Assembly: GCA_036644375.1 (NCBI GenBank)
Contig: JAVXQD010000002.1
Location: 1 to 64,000, forward strand
Source: CALWZE01 sp036644375
Lineage (GTDB): Bacteria; Bacillota; Clostridia; Oscillospirales; Ruminococcaceae
Reading direction: 5' to 3'
Length of the DNA: 64,000 nucleotides
How positions within the stretch are numbered: the first letter of the stretch is position 1; each line of letters begins with the position of its first letter. The notes under the pieces were generated by a model. It was not told where the DNA came from. It made no database searches and was given only the letters and a program-made list of their open reading frames with translations. Positions 1 to 7,892 of this stretch are shown here, piece after piece. The translations under genes and the position numbers were made by a program.

Positions 1-21
1 ACCGTCCATATTTGAGGGATT

Positions 22-68
22 AACAAAAGAAATGACGGTAAACTGATGTGACCAGTCTACCGTCATTT
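22..68 (-). terminator. Rho-independent terminator of ssrA
   Basis: Seen directly: positions 30-45 and 53-68 form a nearly perfect 16-bp stem with a 7-nt loop, starting one base after the CCA end of the tmRNA. On the minus strand it is followed by a T-rich stretch. It probably ends the smpB/ssrA transcript. Confidence 0.8.
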
Positions 69-414
69 TGGTGGAGGCGAGGGGAATTGAACCCCTGTCC
101 GAAAACTCTTCCGCACAGGCATCTCCGGGTGCAGGATGCCTACAACATTCCCTCCTCAGCAGGCCGGCGAAGCGGGCCGCTGATTCAGTAGCTTCATAAA
201 TGCGTGGTCTGGCTCAAAGCTTTGCCATACTCACGTGCACCGCGTAATTTTATGCCGCAGAAAACCTACGCGGTCTCAGAGTCTGCGACAAGCGGCTTAA
301 GCCGCTACAGCTAACTTATTGTTGTTAGTTATTATTATTGGAGAGTTTTAAGCGTTTCCCCGCCGCTACCCGCTTCCCGTGCTTCTAAATCCCCGTCGAA
401 ACCATTACGCCCCC
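69..414 (-). ncRNA. ssrA: Transfer-messenger RNA (tmRNA, SsrA)
   Basis: This RNA acts with SmpB to rescue stalled ribosomes and tags the stalled peptide for proteolysis. On the minus strand the 5' end (GGGGGCG, at 414) pairs over seven positions with the 3' end (CGCCTCC, then ACCA ending at 69). A T-arm GGTTCAATTCC and the 5' tmRNA signature GGTTTCGACGGGG are present. The length of about 346 nt is normal. The tag frame ends N-N-N-K-L-A-V-A-A with a TAA at 297-299. The resume codon is not a clear GCN; AAC at 324-326, preceded by a TAACT that may stand in for the usual UAGUC, is my best guess. It lies just downstream of smpB, the common clostridial order. Confidence 0.95.
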
Positions 415-500
415 ATGTTTTGCGCGCTTTGTACGCGCGCTGTATATATGAATTGTCAAGCATCGCTGCCCGACAAAGGATATCATCTTGAAATGCTATT

Positions 501-962
501 CTACCTTGATTTTATTGCTCTGTCAATATCACGCTTCGCCGATTTTTCGGCGTCAACCGCCCGCTTGTCGTAATTTTTCTTTCCCTTGCAGATACCCAAC
601 TGAACTTTTACAAGCGAACCCTTGAAGTATATTGATAGCGGAATCAGCGTAAGGCCCTCCTGCTTAACCTGACCGAACAAGCTCATAATCTCGCGCTTGT
701 GCATCAGCAGCTTTCGCTCGCGCAGCGGGTCCTTGTTGAAAATATTGCCCTTTTCATATGGGCTTACGTGCATTCCCTTTAATAGAAGCTCACCGTTTTC
801 AATCTCGCACCAGCTCTCTTTGAGGTTGACAGAGCCTGCGCGTATTGACTTTACCTCGGTGCCGAAAAGCTCTATTCCGGTTTCAAAGCTGTCGAGTATA
901 AAATACTCATGACGGGCTTTTCTGTTTTCTGCGATTGTTTTCGTGGATTTTTTTTCTGCCAC
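501..962 (-). CDS. smpB: SsrA-binding protein SmpB
   Basis: SmpB binds the tRNA-like domain of tmRNA and delivers it to stalled ribosomes in the cytoplasm. The 153-residue product has the family hallmarks: an N-terminal ARHEYFI strand, FGTEVKSIR, LKESW, and a lysine/arginine-rich C-terminal tail (KKNYDKR...KRDIDRAIKSR) that would enter the mRNA channel. The start is a GTG with GGAGG eight bases upstream. It sits immediately upstream of ssrA on the same strand, so the two partners are probably co-transcribed. It follows recR after 23 bases. Length is typical of the family; nothing is unusual apart from the GTG start. Confidence 0.97.
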   Translation of the reverse strand: MAEKKSTKTIAENRKARHEYFILDSFETGIELFGTEVKSIRAGSVNLKESWCEIENGELLLKGMHVSPYEKGNIFNKDPLRERKLLMHKREIMSLFGQVKQEGLTLIPLSIYFKGSLVKVQLGICKGKKNYDKRAVDAEKSAKRDIDRAIKSR

Positions 963-985
963 AAGTATTGCCTCCTCTTTAAAAG

Positions 986-1585
986 CTACAGCTCGCTTCT
1001 GCCCTCGAGTGCGCGGAAAAGTGTGACCTCATCGGCATATTCAAGATTGCCGCCCACCGGCATTCCATATGCGAGCCGTGTGACCTTTACCCCGAGCGGC
1101 TTTATCAGCTTGCTGATATAAATCGCGGTAGACTCGCCCTCAACGGTGGGGTTGGTCGCCATAATTACCTCTTTAACCGTGTCGGAGGCGGCGTGTAAAA
1201 CGAGATCCTTTATGTAGAGCTGATCGGGCCCGATTCCGTCCATCGGAGAAATCAGTCCGTGAATCACATGATATAAGCCCTTGTACTCATGCGTCTTCTC
1301 TATTGCATTCACATCGCGAGGGCTTTCCACCACACAAATTATCGACTGATCGCGCGCGATATTGCTGCAAATTGAACAGGTGTGTGAATCAGTCAGATTG
1401 TGGCATTTGGGGCACTGGTGTACCTGCTCATGTGCGTCGGTAATGGCCTTGGCAAACTCCCCCGCCTCCTTTTGGTCAAGCGCGAGAACCCAATATGCCA
1501 GCCGTGCCGCCGTTTTTCTGCCGATACCTGGCAGGGATGCAAATTTATCAATCAGATTTTCAAGTGAGGGAATGTTGTACGCCAT
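986..1585 (-). CDS. recR: Recombination mediator protein RecR
   Basis: RecR works with RecO (and RecF) to load RecA at single-stranded gaps during DNA repair. The 199-residue protein has, in order, a helix-hairpin-helix (LPGIGRKTA, about residues 17-25), a four-cysteine zinc finger (CPKC and CSIC, about 58-73), and a Toprim domain (VVESPRDVNAIE, about 83-94). Length matches the family exactly. It follows ybaB after only six bases, a pairing conserved in most bacteria, and is probably part of the dnaX transcript. The ribosome binding site is weak, suggesting translational coupling to ybaB. Confidence 0.97.
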   Translation of the reverse strand: MAYNIPSLENLIDKFASLPGIGRKTAARLAYWVLALDQKEAGEFAKAITDAHEQVHQCPKCHNLTDSHTCSICSNIARDQSIICVVESPRDVNAIEKTHEYKGLYHVIHGLISPMDGIGPDQLYIKDLVLHAASDTVKEVIMATNPTVEGESTAIYISKLIKPLGVKVTRLAYGMPVGGNLEYADEVTLFRALEGRSEL

Positions 1586-1591
1586 AGCCCG

Positions 1592-1930
1592 TCACATCAG
1601 TCCCGGAATGTTGATTCCACCCGTAATTGCGCTCATGGCCTTTTCCGAATCCTCGTTAGCCGCAGTTATGGCAGCATTTACAGCCGCCGCGACAAGGTCT
1701 CCGAGCATCTCTGCATCTTCGGGATCAATTACCTCCGGCTTTATGTCAACCTTGAGCACGGTATGGTCTCCCTTTACCGTTGCCTCGACCATTGCGCCGC
1801 CCGCCGTGCCCTTGTACTCGCGCTCTGCAAGCTCGGCCTGTGTCGCCGCCATGTCATCCTGCATCTTTTGAATCTGCTTCATCATATCTCCGCGGCTCGC
1901 GCCGTAGCCCTGAGGAAGTCTTGCTTTCAT
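1592..1930 (-). CDS. YbaB/EbfC family nucleoid-associated protein
   Basis: YbaB/EbfC proteins are small dimeric DNA-binding proteins that coat the nucleoid; their exact role is not settled. The 112-residue product starts MKARLPQGYG, has the typical charged helix MMKQIQKMQDDM with alternating acidic and basic residues, and the conserved core GGAMVEATVKGDH. The ATG has AAGGAG nine bases upstream. It sits between dnaX and recR, the standard order, and is probably co-transcribed with both. Nothing unusual is visible. Confidence 0.95.
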   Translation of the reverse strand: MKARLPQGYGASRGDMMKQIQKMQDDMAATQAELAEREYKGTAGGAMVEATVKGDHTVLKVDIKPEVIDPEDAEMLGDLVAAAVNAAITAANEDSEKAMSAITGGINIPGLM

Positions 1931-1955
1931 ATGTCGTACTCCTTAATATATAGAT

Positions 1956-3599
1956 TTATTTGATTTCAACATCAATTCCGCTGTCCTGCGCGAGCGCAAT
2001 AAGCTCATCGAGTCCGTTATCCGGCTTCTTTTGATTTTCCTGCTGAGCCGCGACAGCTGCTTGAGCCGTAAACGGACCGATAGGAAGATTTATGCCCGTG
2101 ATCTCGGCAATTGCCTTTTTAATGAGATTTTTAGAATCTGCATTGTCTCGGACATGCTGCATAAATATGTCGCTTGCTTCAATCAGGACATGCGTATCTG
2201 TGAGGTACGCCTTTGACTTCTGCAAAAATCCGAAAAGCATTCCGCTTTTTGTGCGGAGATTTTCGATGACCTGCGGCCACTGAGCAATCGGAACCGGCTC
2301 GCCCTGAACCGACGGCTTTTGCCGGGGCTTTGCCGCCTCGGGTGATTTGTTCTCGTCAGCGCACTGTATCTGCTCCCTCGGAGTCTCCTGCCGAAGCTCG
2401 GCTTTGGGCTGTGATGCAGTCTGATTAAGAGGGATATCCCACGGGGCTTCATCTGCGGAACGCTGTGCCGATGTTCTCGCGGCAGCGTCGGGCTGTGCGG
2501 CAGCCGCGGGGGTGACAGACATCTGCATGTCACACAGGCGTATGAACATCAGCTCAACCAACAGCATTCTGTCAATTGAGCCGCCGAGCTTGTCGGCAGT
2601 GTCACCGACAATGCGAAGAATGGACAGCAGCTCATCGGTGCTGAAATCCGAACACTGCTCGCCGTATTTTTTGATATCCTCACTTGAACAGTCGTTCAGA
2701 GCGGCTTTGCCGGACAGCTTCATCATAAGAAGGTTGCGGATATGGCGTGTCAGTTCGGTGCAAAGCCTTGTCGCGTCAAGCGAATTTTCATACAGCTCAG
2801 ACAGCTTTATGAAAAGTGCGGACAAATCCTTTTCTCGGATGCATTTTGTAAGCGCAAATAAATATTCCTTATTGGCAAGCCCCGTAAGGCGCGCCACAGC
2901 CTCCTCGTCGACCGTCCCGCCGAGTGAGGAACAGGTGTCGAGAAGCGACAATGCGTCACGCATGGCGCCGTCTGACAGCCGTGCTATAAGCGCCGCGCCG
3001 TCCTCGTGTAAATCTATGCCCTCAAGCTCGGAAATGTGCATAAGATGCTTGACTATATTCTCATGCGAAATGCGTTTTAAGTCAAAGCGCTGACAGCGGG
3101 AGAGTATCGTCGCGGGCACCTTGTGAATCTCGGTGGTTGCGAGTATGAACATCACATGCGACGGGGGCTCCTCCATGATTTTCAGGAGCGCATTAAACGC
3201 CTCCTTGGTAAGCATGTGCACCTCGTCGATGATATATACGCGCATTTTGCACAGATTCGGCGCATATGCCGTTTCGTCACGAAGCTCTCTGATATTGTCT
3301 ACCCCGCTATTGGATGCGGCGTCTATTTCGGTCACGTCAAGAATGGTTCCATCGTCGATTCCATGGCAGATTTCACATTCACCGCAAGGCTCCCCGTCCA
3401 CATTGTTGGGGCAGTTTACCGCCTTTGCCAAAATTCTCGCAAATGATGTTTTACCGGTTCCGCGGATTCCCGTAAAAATGTATGAATGACCGATTTTCCC
3501 GCTTTTTATCTGATTTTTCAACGCAGCCGCGGCGGATTCCTGCCCGATTACGTCCTCGAACTTTTTAGAGCGGTATTTGCGATAAAGGGCTATTTTCAC
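1956..3599 (-). CDS. dnaX: DNA polymerase III subunits gamma and tau
   Basis: DnaX is the ATPase core of the replicative clamp loader. The N-terminal AAA+ region shows Walker A (GIRGTGKTS), a four-cysteine zinc module (CPNN...CGEC...C), Walker B (IIDEVHML) and a sensor 1/SRC motif (ATTEIHK...LSRCQR). After about residue 360 comes a Pro/Gln/Ala-rich linker and a short C-terminal domain, as in tau. I chose the GTG at 3599 (MKIALYRKYR, 547 aa), because AGGTGA lies five bases upstream; an upstream in-frame GTG at 3608 lacks one. The gene follows SRP RNA and precedes ybaB-recR. No slippery frameshift signal was identified. Confidence 0.96.
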   Translation of the reverse strand: MKIALYRKYRSKKFEDVIGQESAAAALKNQIKSGKIGHSYIFTGIRGTGKTSFARILAKAVNCPNNVDGEPCGECEICHGIDDGTILDVTEIDAASNSGVDNIRELRDETAYAPNLCKMRVYIIDEVHMLTKEAFNALLKIMEEPPSHVMFILATTEIHKVPATILSRCQRFDLKRISHENIVKHLMHISELEGIDLHEDGAALIARLSDGAMRDALSLLDTCSSLGGTVDEEAVARLTGLANKEYLFALTKCIREKDLSALFIKLSELYENSLDATRLCTELTRHIRNLLMMKLSGKAALNDCSSEDIKKYGEQCSDFSTDELLSILRIVGDTADKLGGSIDRMLLVELMFIRLCDMQMSVTPAAAAQPDAAARTSAQRSADEAPWDIPLNQTASQPKAELRQETPREQIQCADENKSPEAAKPRQKPSVQGEPVPIAQWPQVIENLRTKSGMLFGFLQKSKAYLTDTHVLIEASDIFMQHVRDNADSKNLIKKAIAEITGINLPIGPFTAQAAVAAQQENQKKPDNGLDELIALAQDSGIDVEIK

Positions 3600-3631
3600 A
3601 CATCTCACCTGCCTTTTGCGCTTACTAAAAC

Positions 3632-3782
3632 GACAGCACGGTTTTGAAGCATAAAGATGGGTAAAGTAAACTGCGGCACATGAAACTTCCGCTTAATGCT
3701 GCTTGGTTCCCCATCTGACATGGTTCACGGGGTATCATCGCACAGGCTTCACCCATCTTTATACCGCAAACGCGGCGCTGTC
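3632..3782 (-). ncRNA. ffs: Signal recognition particle RNA
   Basis: This is the RNA scaffold of the signal recognition particle, which binds Ffh. On the minus strand the conserved domain IV is clear: GAACCATGTCAG, a TGG/CCA stem capped by GGAA, then AAGCAGCATTAAG. An outer helix pairs 3651-3662 with 3751-3762, and the ends pair GACAGCGC (3775-3782) with GTGCTGTC (3632-3639), giving about 151 nt. A CCGC/GCGG hairpin sits on the 5' side. The size is between the short 4.5S type and the roughly 270-nt Bacillus type; I see no clear Alu domain. It is directly upstream of dnaX, a common Firmicute arrangement. Confidence 0.9.
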
Positions 3783-3793
3783 ATTCCTAATGT

Positions 3794-3822
3794 ATTATAC
3801 TGAAAAAAACACAAAATATCAA
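3794..3822 (-). promoter_or_regulatory. Sigma-A-type promoter for SRP RNA (and dnaX)
   Basis: On the minus strand TTGATA (3817-3822) and a perfect TATAAT (3794-3799) are separated by 17 bases. The predicted start near 3787 is five bases before the outer SRP RNA stem. No terminator is seen between the RNA and dnaX, so the promoter may also drive dnaX-ybaB-recR. Confidence 0.85.
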
Positions 3823-3988
3823 GTGACCGATAAAAAGATTCGGTCTATGCTGCAAATGAGTCTGATAAAGCTGCCGCTCCGGAAATTTAAATTTGCCGAA
3901 GCAGCAGCTTTTTCATTGTCACCCGAACACAGCTTCGCCCCAAATGCCTGCAGCCTCTGCCGAAAGCTTTTGCGGACAGCTCGTTTTT

Positions 3989-4561
3989 TTATTTGATTAT
4001 CTCGGCGTAAACCTCACCGCTCATGCCTGCCGCATTGCCCTCGTCGGTGTCGACGTGCATTGCGGGCGAGAATTTTTCAGATACTCGGACAACTACATCT
4101 CCGAAAATGAGCGAGCGCTCCGCTGTGGTTATCTTTGTGCTGACAATCTGCTTGTCTGTGACTCCGAAGCTCGTTGCGGCTTCCGGCGTCAGATGAATAT
4201 GGCGTTTTGCGGCTATAACGCCTTCCGAAAGCTCAACCTCACCGCAGGGGCCGACAAGCTTGCAGGGGCCCGAGCCGGCCACATCGCCCGACTCGCGAAC
4301 AGGTGCCTGCACTCCGATTGTGCGGGCATCGGTAAGTGAAATTTCAACCTGCGACGCCGAGCGAACCGGACCGAGTATCGAAACATTTTTAAGCTCTTTT
4401 TTTGAACCGACAACATCGACGCGCTCCTCGCTTGCAAATTGTCCCGGCTGCGAAAGCGATTTTTTCATTGTGAGCTCATGACCCTTACCGAACAGAATAT
4501 CAAGATGCTCCCGTGTGAGATGAATATGACGCGCTGATATTTCGACCAAAACCTTATCCAT
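3989..4561 (-). CDS. PduL-type phosphate propanoyltransferase / phosphotransacylase
   Basis: PduL-family enzymes exchange CoA for phosphate on acetyl- or propanoyl-CoA, giving the acyl phosphate used by acetate or propionate kinase. The 190-residue protein has the two tandem PduL repeats with the diagnostic metal-binding motifs ARHIHLT (about residues 8-14) and AKRHIHLTPEAA (about 115-126), and the C-terminal MHVDTDEGNAA. I start at the ATG with AAGGAG seven bases upstream (MDKVLVEIS); an in-frame start 13 codons earlier has no such site. No microcompartment shell genes or targeting peptide are visible, so a housekeeping fermentative role is more likely than a microcompartment one. Confidence 0.9.
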   Translation of the reverse strand: MDKVLVEISARHIHLTREHLDILFGKGHELTMKKSLSQPGQFASEERVDVVGSKKELKNVSILGPVRSASQVEISLTDARTIGVQAPVRESGDVAGSGPCKLVGPCGEVELSEGVIAAKRHIHLTPEAATSFGVTDKQIVSTKITTAERSLIFGDVVVRVSEKFSPAMHVDTDEGNAAGMSGEVYAEIIK

Positions 4562-4636
4562 GATTGACTCCTTATATATGTATGTATTTTCATTCCTCAA
4601 TAATTTTAACTCGAAACGACTTTTTATTCAAGCTTT

Positions 4637-4666
4637 TTGTCAAATGCAGTCTGTTTATGATATAAT
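4637..4666 (+). promoter_or_regulatory. Probable sigma-A promoter for the uracil-DNA glycosylase gene
   Basis: TTGTCA (4637-4642) and TATAAT (4661-4666) are separated by 18 bases and lie about 80 bases upstream of the ATG at 4747. It would drive the UDG-TraX pair and possibly the following UPF0145 gene. Confidence 0.65.
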
Positions 4667-4746
4667 TGTCAAAATATCGCTATCGGTCAGCGGAACGAGC
4701 TTTCTTTGACAAGCGGTTTTATTTAATCACAAACAAGAGGTTTGCC

Positions 4747-5313
4747 ATGACATTTTCAGAACTTAAAAATCAGTGCCTGTCCTGTACGAAATGCGAGCTT
4801 TGCAAAACCCGCACAAATGTGGTTTTCGGAGTCGGCAGCGAGAGCGCTTCCATTATGTTCGTGGGTGAAGCGCCCGGTCAAAACGAGGATGAAACGGGTG
4901 AGCCATTTGTCGGACGCGGCGGCAAGCTGCTCGACGACTTTCTGATGGCTGTCGGGCTGAGGCGCGAGGACGTGTACATCGCGAATATCGTGAAATGCCG
5001 CCCGCCTCAAAACCGCGACCCCAAGCCCGAGGAGCAGGCGGCATGTATCGATTATCTGCATGAGCAGTTTCGGCTCATCTCACCGAAAATTGTCGTGTGT
5101 CTCGGGCTGATAGCTTCGAAAAAAATGATAGACGAGAATTTCAAGGTCACCCGCGATCACGGGCGTGTGTTTCAGCAGGGGGATGTGCTGATGATGGGCA
5201 CCTTTCACCCCGCAGCTCTTTTGCGAAACCCCAACAACAAGCCCGCCGCACTTGAGGATTTTAAAAAAATCGCCGAATATGCCGCTAAAACTGTAAATGG
5301 TGAAGGCCTATGA
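4747..5313 (+). CDS. Family 4 uracil-DNA glycosylase (iron-sulfur type)
   Basis: This enzyme removes uracil from DNA and so starts base-excision repair. The 188-residue protein has four cysteines placed for the family-4 [4Fe-4S] cluster (two in the N-terminal CLSCTKC region, then CRPPQN and ICLG-type positions around residues 80-120), motif 1 GEAPGQNEDETG with the following GRGGKLL, and motif 2 GTFHPAALLRNP. Length fits the family. The ATG at 4747 is preceded by AGAGG and matches the usual N-terminus; an earlier in-frame ATG at 4666 lies on the promoter itself. Its stop overlaps the next start by four bases (ATGA). Confidence 0.93.
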   Translation: MTFSELKNQCLSCTKCELCKTRTNVVFGVGSESASIMFVGEAPGQNEDETGEPFVGRGGKLLDDFLMAVGLRREDVYIANIVKCRPPQNRDPKPEEQAACIDYLHEQFRLISPKIVVCLGLIASKKMIDENFKVTRDHGRVFQQGDVLMMGTFHPAALLRNPNNKPAALEDFKKIAEYAAKTVNGEGL

Positions 5314-6128
5314 CCTCTACAGCTCTGAAAATAGCCGCGCTTATTTTAATGTTAATCGACCATATTGCGGAATTCATACCCGGAGTTCCGGTTCAATTTC
5401 ATTGGCTGGGCCGTTTATCGGCGCCGCTGTTTGTGTTCTGCATGGTCTGGGGACTGTATTACACACATGACCGCAGAAAATATTTGCTGCGCATGTATCT
5501 CTTCGGGCTCGGCATGGCAGTCATGGATACCGCGTTGAATATGCTGTTTCCACACCCCTATCAGCTGATTGTCAACAACATCTTCGTAACGCTTTTCCTC
5601 ATCGGAGCTGTCGTGACCATCATTGAATCTATTAAATCCAATCGCAAAAAGGGCTTGCTTATGCTTGCGGGCTTTATTGTTTTTCAGGCGGTTTCCACCG
5701 TTCTTTGCACGCTCTCGTATTCAATTCCGGTTCCGCTGCCGTTTTTCCTTGCCGGTGCCGTTTTGCCAAATCTGCTTTACAGCGAGGGCGGAGTGATTTT
5801 TGTTCTGCTCGGAATCCTGCTCTATTATTCAAAGGGCACAAAAAAATCGCTGACAATCGGATATGGCATATTCTGCATATTGTATTTTATCATGACCCTC
5901 TCGGGCGCTAACGGGTTTATTCGCATGAATGCCCCCGCCGGTCAGGAGCTCCGTTTGCTCGGCTACTACCTGTTCAATCTTAACTATCAGTGGATGATGG
6001 TCGGTGCTCTGCCCCTTATGCTTTTGTACAATGGCAAAAAAGGGCGCGGCATGAAATATCTCTTTTACATTTTCTACCCGCTCCACATCGCGATTTTATA
6101 TCTTGTCGGAAATTTATTCATATTGTAA
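5310..6128 (+). CDS. TraX-family membrane protein
   Basis: TraX proteins are integral membrane proteins first known for acetylating F-pilin; most chromosomal homologues have no proven role and resemble membrane acyltransferases. The 272-residue product is almost entirely hydrophobic with about eight transmembrane segments. It carries the family start (TALKIAALILMLIDHI), the GRLSAPLFVFC segment and the C-terminal YPLHIAIL. It overlaps the upstream glycosylase gene by four bases, so translation is probably coupled, though the functional link is not obvious. No pilus or conjugation gene is nearby, so a role in pilin acetylation is not supported. Confidence 0.85.
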   Translation: MTSTALKIAALILMLIDHIAEFIPGVPVQFHWLGRLSAPLFVFCMVWGLYYTHDRRKYLLRMYLFGLGMAVMDTALNMLFPHPYQLIVNNIFVTLFLIGAVVTIIESIKSNRKKGLLMLAGFIVFQAVSTVLCTLSYSIPVPLPFFLAGAVLPNLLYSEGGVIFVLLGILLYYSKGTKKSLTIGYGIFCILYFIMTLSGANGFIRMNAPAGQELRLLGYYLFNLNYQWMMVGALPLMLLYNGKKGRGMKYLFYIFYPLHIAILYLVGNLFIL

Positions 6129-6142
6129 GCGAGGTCATATTT

Positions 6143-6463
6143 ATGATTATTACAACAACAAACACCATCGAGGGACGTGAAATTTCATCCTATTTGGGAA
6201 TCGTATTCGGCGAGGTTGTCAACGGCGTTGACTTTGTTCGCGACTTTGCCGCCGGAATCACAAACTTTTTGGGCGGCCGCTCGGGAAGCTATGAGGACGA
6301 GCTTGTAAATGCGCGCGGAAATGCGATGTCCGAAATGCAGTCAAGGGCGGCTTCTCTCGGCGCCGACGCGATAGTAGGCGTTGACATTGACTATGAGGTT
6401 CTCGGTTCAAATAACGGAATGCTGATGGTGTCCGCAAGCGGAACCGCGGTAAAGCTGAAATAA
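6143..6463 (+). CDS. UPF0145 (YbjQ-type) heavy-metal-binding-like protein
   Basis: The 106-residue product has the YbjQ/UPF0145 signature: MIITTTNTIEGREI, GIVFGEV, GGRSGSYEDEL, ARGNAMSEM, and a C-terminal ADAIVGVDIDYE...SASGTAVKL. The family forms small pentameric rings of unknown function, sometimes annotated as heavy-metal binding from fold similarity only. I start at the ATG at 6143 (with GAGGT upstream), which gives the normal family length. It follows the TraX gene by 14 bases and may share its transcript. Confidence 0.9.
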   Translation: MIITTTNTIEGREISSYLGIVFGEVVNGVDFVRDFAAGITNFLGGRSGSYEDELVNARGNAMSEMQSRAASLGADAIVGVDIDYEVLGSNNGMLMVSASGTAVKLK

Positions 6464-6567
6464 GCGCACAAGATTATGCCGATAATTCGGCGGCGCAATG
6501 GCGCATATTTCGTCATTTCAGTGTTTTTTCAGCCTTTTTTAAACGATTTTCAATAAATATGTATCAA

Positions 6568-6611
6568 AAAAGCACTTTCTTTCATAGCATAGCTTGAAAG
6601 AAGGTGCTTTT
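6568..6611 (+). promoter_or_regulatory. Long hairpin that encloses the ribosome binding site of the next gene
   Basis: Positions 6568-6584 and 6595-6611 form a 17-bp stem with one G-T pair. The right arm contains the AAGGTG that would be the ribosome binding site of the ATG at 6614. Either it is a translational control hairpin, or it is the terminator of the preceding gene with the ribosome site placed inside it; the T run after it is short (four). Confidence 0.6.
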
Positions 6612-6613
6612 GA

Positions 6614-7693
6614 ATGCAAAAATATTATGACTATTTTCTCGGCGCAGCATCTCCGTCAGGATTTGCCGATTTTTTCAAGCAGCTGTGTGACAACAATTCC
6701 CCGCTCCGCACCTACATCATAAAAAGCGGACCGGGCTGTGGAAAATCGACAATGATGCGCAGAATCGGAGCACGGATAATCAAATCGGGCTATTCAATCG
6801 AGTTCATTCACTGCTCCAGTGACCCCGATTCACTCGACGGGATTATCTGCCGCGAGCTGAACTTTGCAATTGCAGACGGAACAGCGCCGCACATCCTTGA
6901 GCCGTCACTGCCCGCGGCAAAGCAGGATGTGATATCTCTGTACGACTCAATCGACAAGCAGGCGCTTATCTGCAATTTGGAAAATTTGCGCGACCTGTTT
7001 GTATCCAATGCCGGATTTCATGAGCGGTCGGCAAGGTTCATAAGCGCTGCGGGCTCACTGTTCTTTGACGCGGAGCGCGGAGCCGTTCGCTGCATTCTGC
7101 GCGACAAGCTGATACGCTATGTGCTTTCTCTCGAAAAAAAGCTTTTGCCTCCGCTGAATACGCAAAAAGGTATCGAAGTGCTCAGGTTTTCAAGTGCGGT
7201 CACCCCGAAGGGTATCGTGAATTACGCGCATGACAACGCCATTAACAATGACCGCATTTATGTTCTTGATGACAAGTTCGGAGCGGCAGGGCATTTTTTG
7301 CTTGAACACCTGCTCACCTTTGCTCTGAATTCGGGCTATGACGTCACTGTAAGCCGAAGCCCACTGTCGCCGTACGAAAAAATCGACATGCTGGAAATTC
7401 CTGATTTGTCGCTCTGCTTAGTCCTCAGCAGCTATATCATTTCGGTTGAAATAGAGTGCGCAAAAAAAATCAATATGCTGCGTTTTTATAGCAAGGATAT
7501 GCTCGGCAGCAACAAAAACCGCATGGCATTTTCCCGCAAGGCAGCGCTGCAGCTGTTGGCTCAGGCAAGCGTGCTGATGAATGAGGCAAAGGCGGTTCAT
7601 GACAAAATCGAGGCTATATACAAGGTCAATATCGACTTTGGCACAGTGCGAAAGCGCGAGCAGGCCGTGCTTGATGAGCTGCATCTGCTTTGA
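6614..7693 (+). CDS. P-loop ATPase-like protein (PRK06851-type), function unknown
   Basis: The 359-residue protein begins with a P-loop (SGPGCGKST, about residues 39-47) after a short conserved lead (YYDYFLGAASPSGF). The rest alternates mixed alpha/beta segments and ends in a charged helical region. I recognise this layout from clostridial proteins annotated only as PRK06851 family ATPases; no reaction is known. No signal peptide or transmembrane segment is seen, so it is cytoplasmic. The ATG has AAGGTG eight bases upstream, but that site is buried in a hairpin. The upstream gene is more than 140 bases away and the downstream one has its own promoter, so it may be a single-gene unit. Confidence 0.8.
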   Translation: MQKYYDYFLGAASPSGFADFFKQLCDNNSPLRTYIIKSGPGCGKSTMMRRIGARIIKSGYSIEFIHCSSDPDSLDGIICRELNFAIADGTAPHILEPSLPAAKQDVISLYDSIDKQALICNLENLRDLFVSNAGFHERSARFISAAGSLFFDAERGAVRCILRDKLIRYVLSLEKKLLPPLNTQKGIEVLRFSSAVTPKGIVNYAHDNAINNDRIYVLDDKFGAAGHFLLEHLLTFALNSGYDVTVSRSPLSPYEKIDMLEIPDLSLCLVLSSYIISVEIECAKKINMLRFYSKDMLGSNKNRMAFSRKAALQLLAQASVLMNEAKAVHDKIEAIYKVNIDFGTVRKREQAVLDELHLL

Positions 7694-7718
7694 TATGCAA
7701 ACAATCCGACAATTTGTA

Positions 7719-7747
7719 TTTACTGGAATGACAATATGCGCTATAAT
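7719..7747 (+). promoter_or_regulatory. Probable sigma-A promoter for the DUF362 gene
   Basis: TTTACT (7719-7724) and a perfect TATAAT (7742-7747) with a 17-base spacer. The leader of about 140 bases contains a small AATTCCG/CGGAATT hairpin (about 7768-7790) and a second copy of AGAGCGGAAT, with no known riboswitch recognised. Confidence 0.7.
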
Positions 7748-7892
7748 GTATTCATTGCTTGCTGAGTAATTCCGTTTGAGAGCGGAATTGAATTTTAAGA
7801 GCGGAATCTCCCTTAAAAAAGCCACAGAAGCACCTTGCTCCTGCGGACAGCGCACATTGATTCAAAAAATATCGAAGTAAAGGAAAATTCAA

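Noticed and set aside
415..500. Separate promoter for ssrA
   Set aside because: A TTGACA is present on the minus strand, but no -10 box lies at a proper distance before position 414, so processing from the smpB transcript is as likely.
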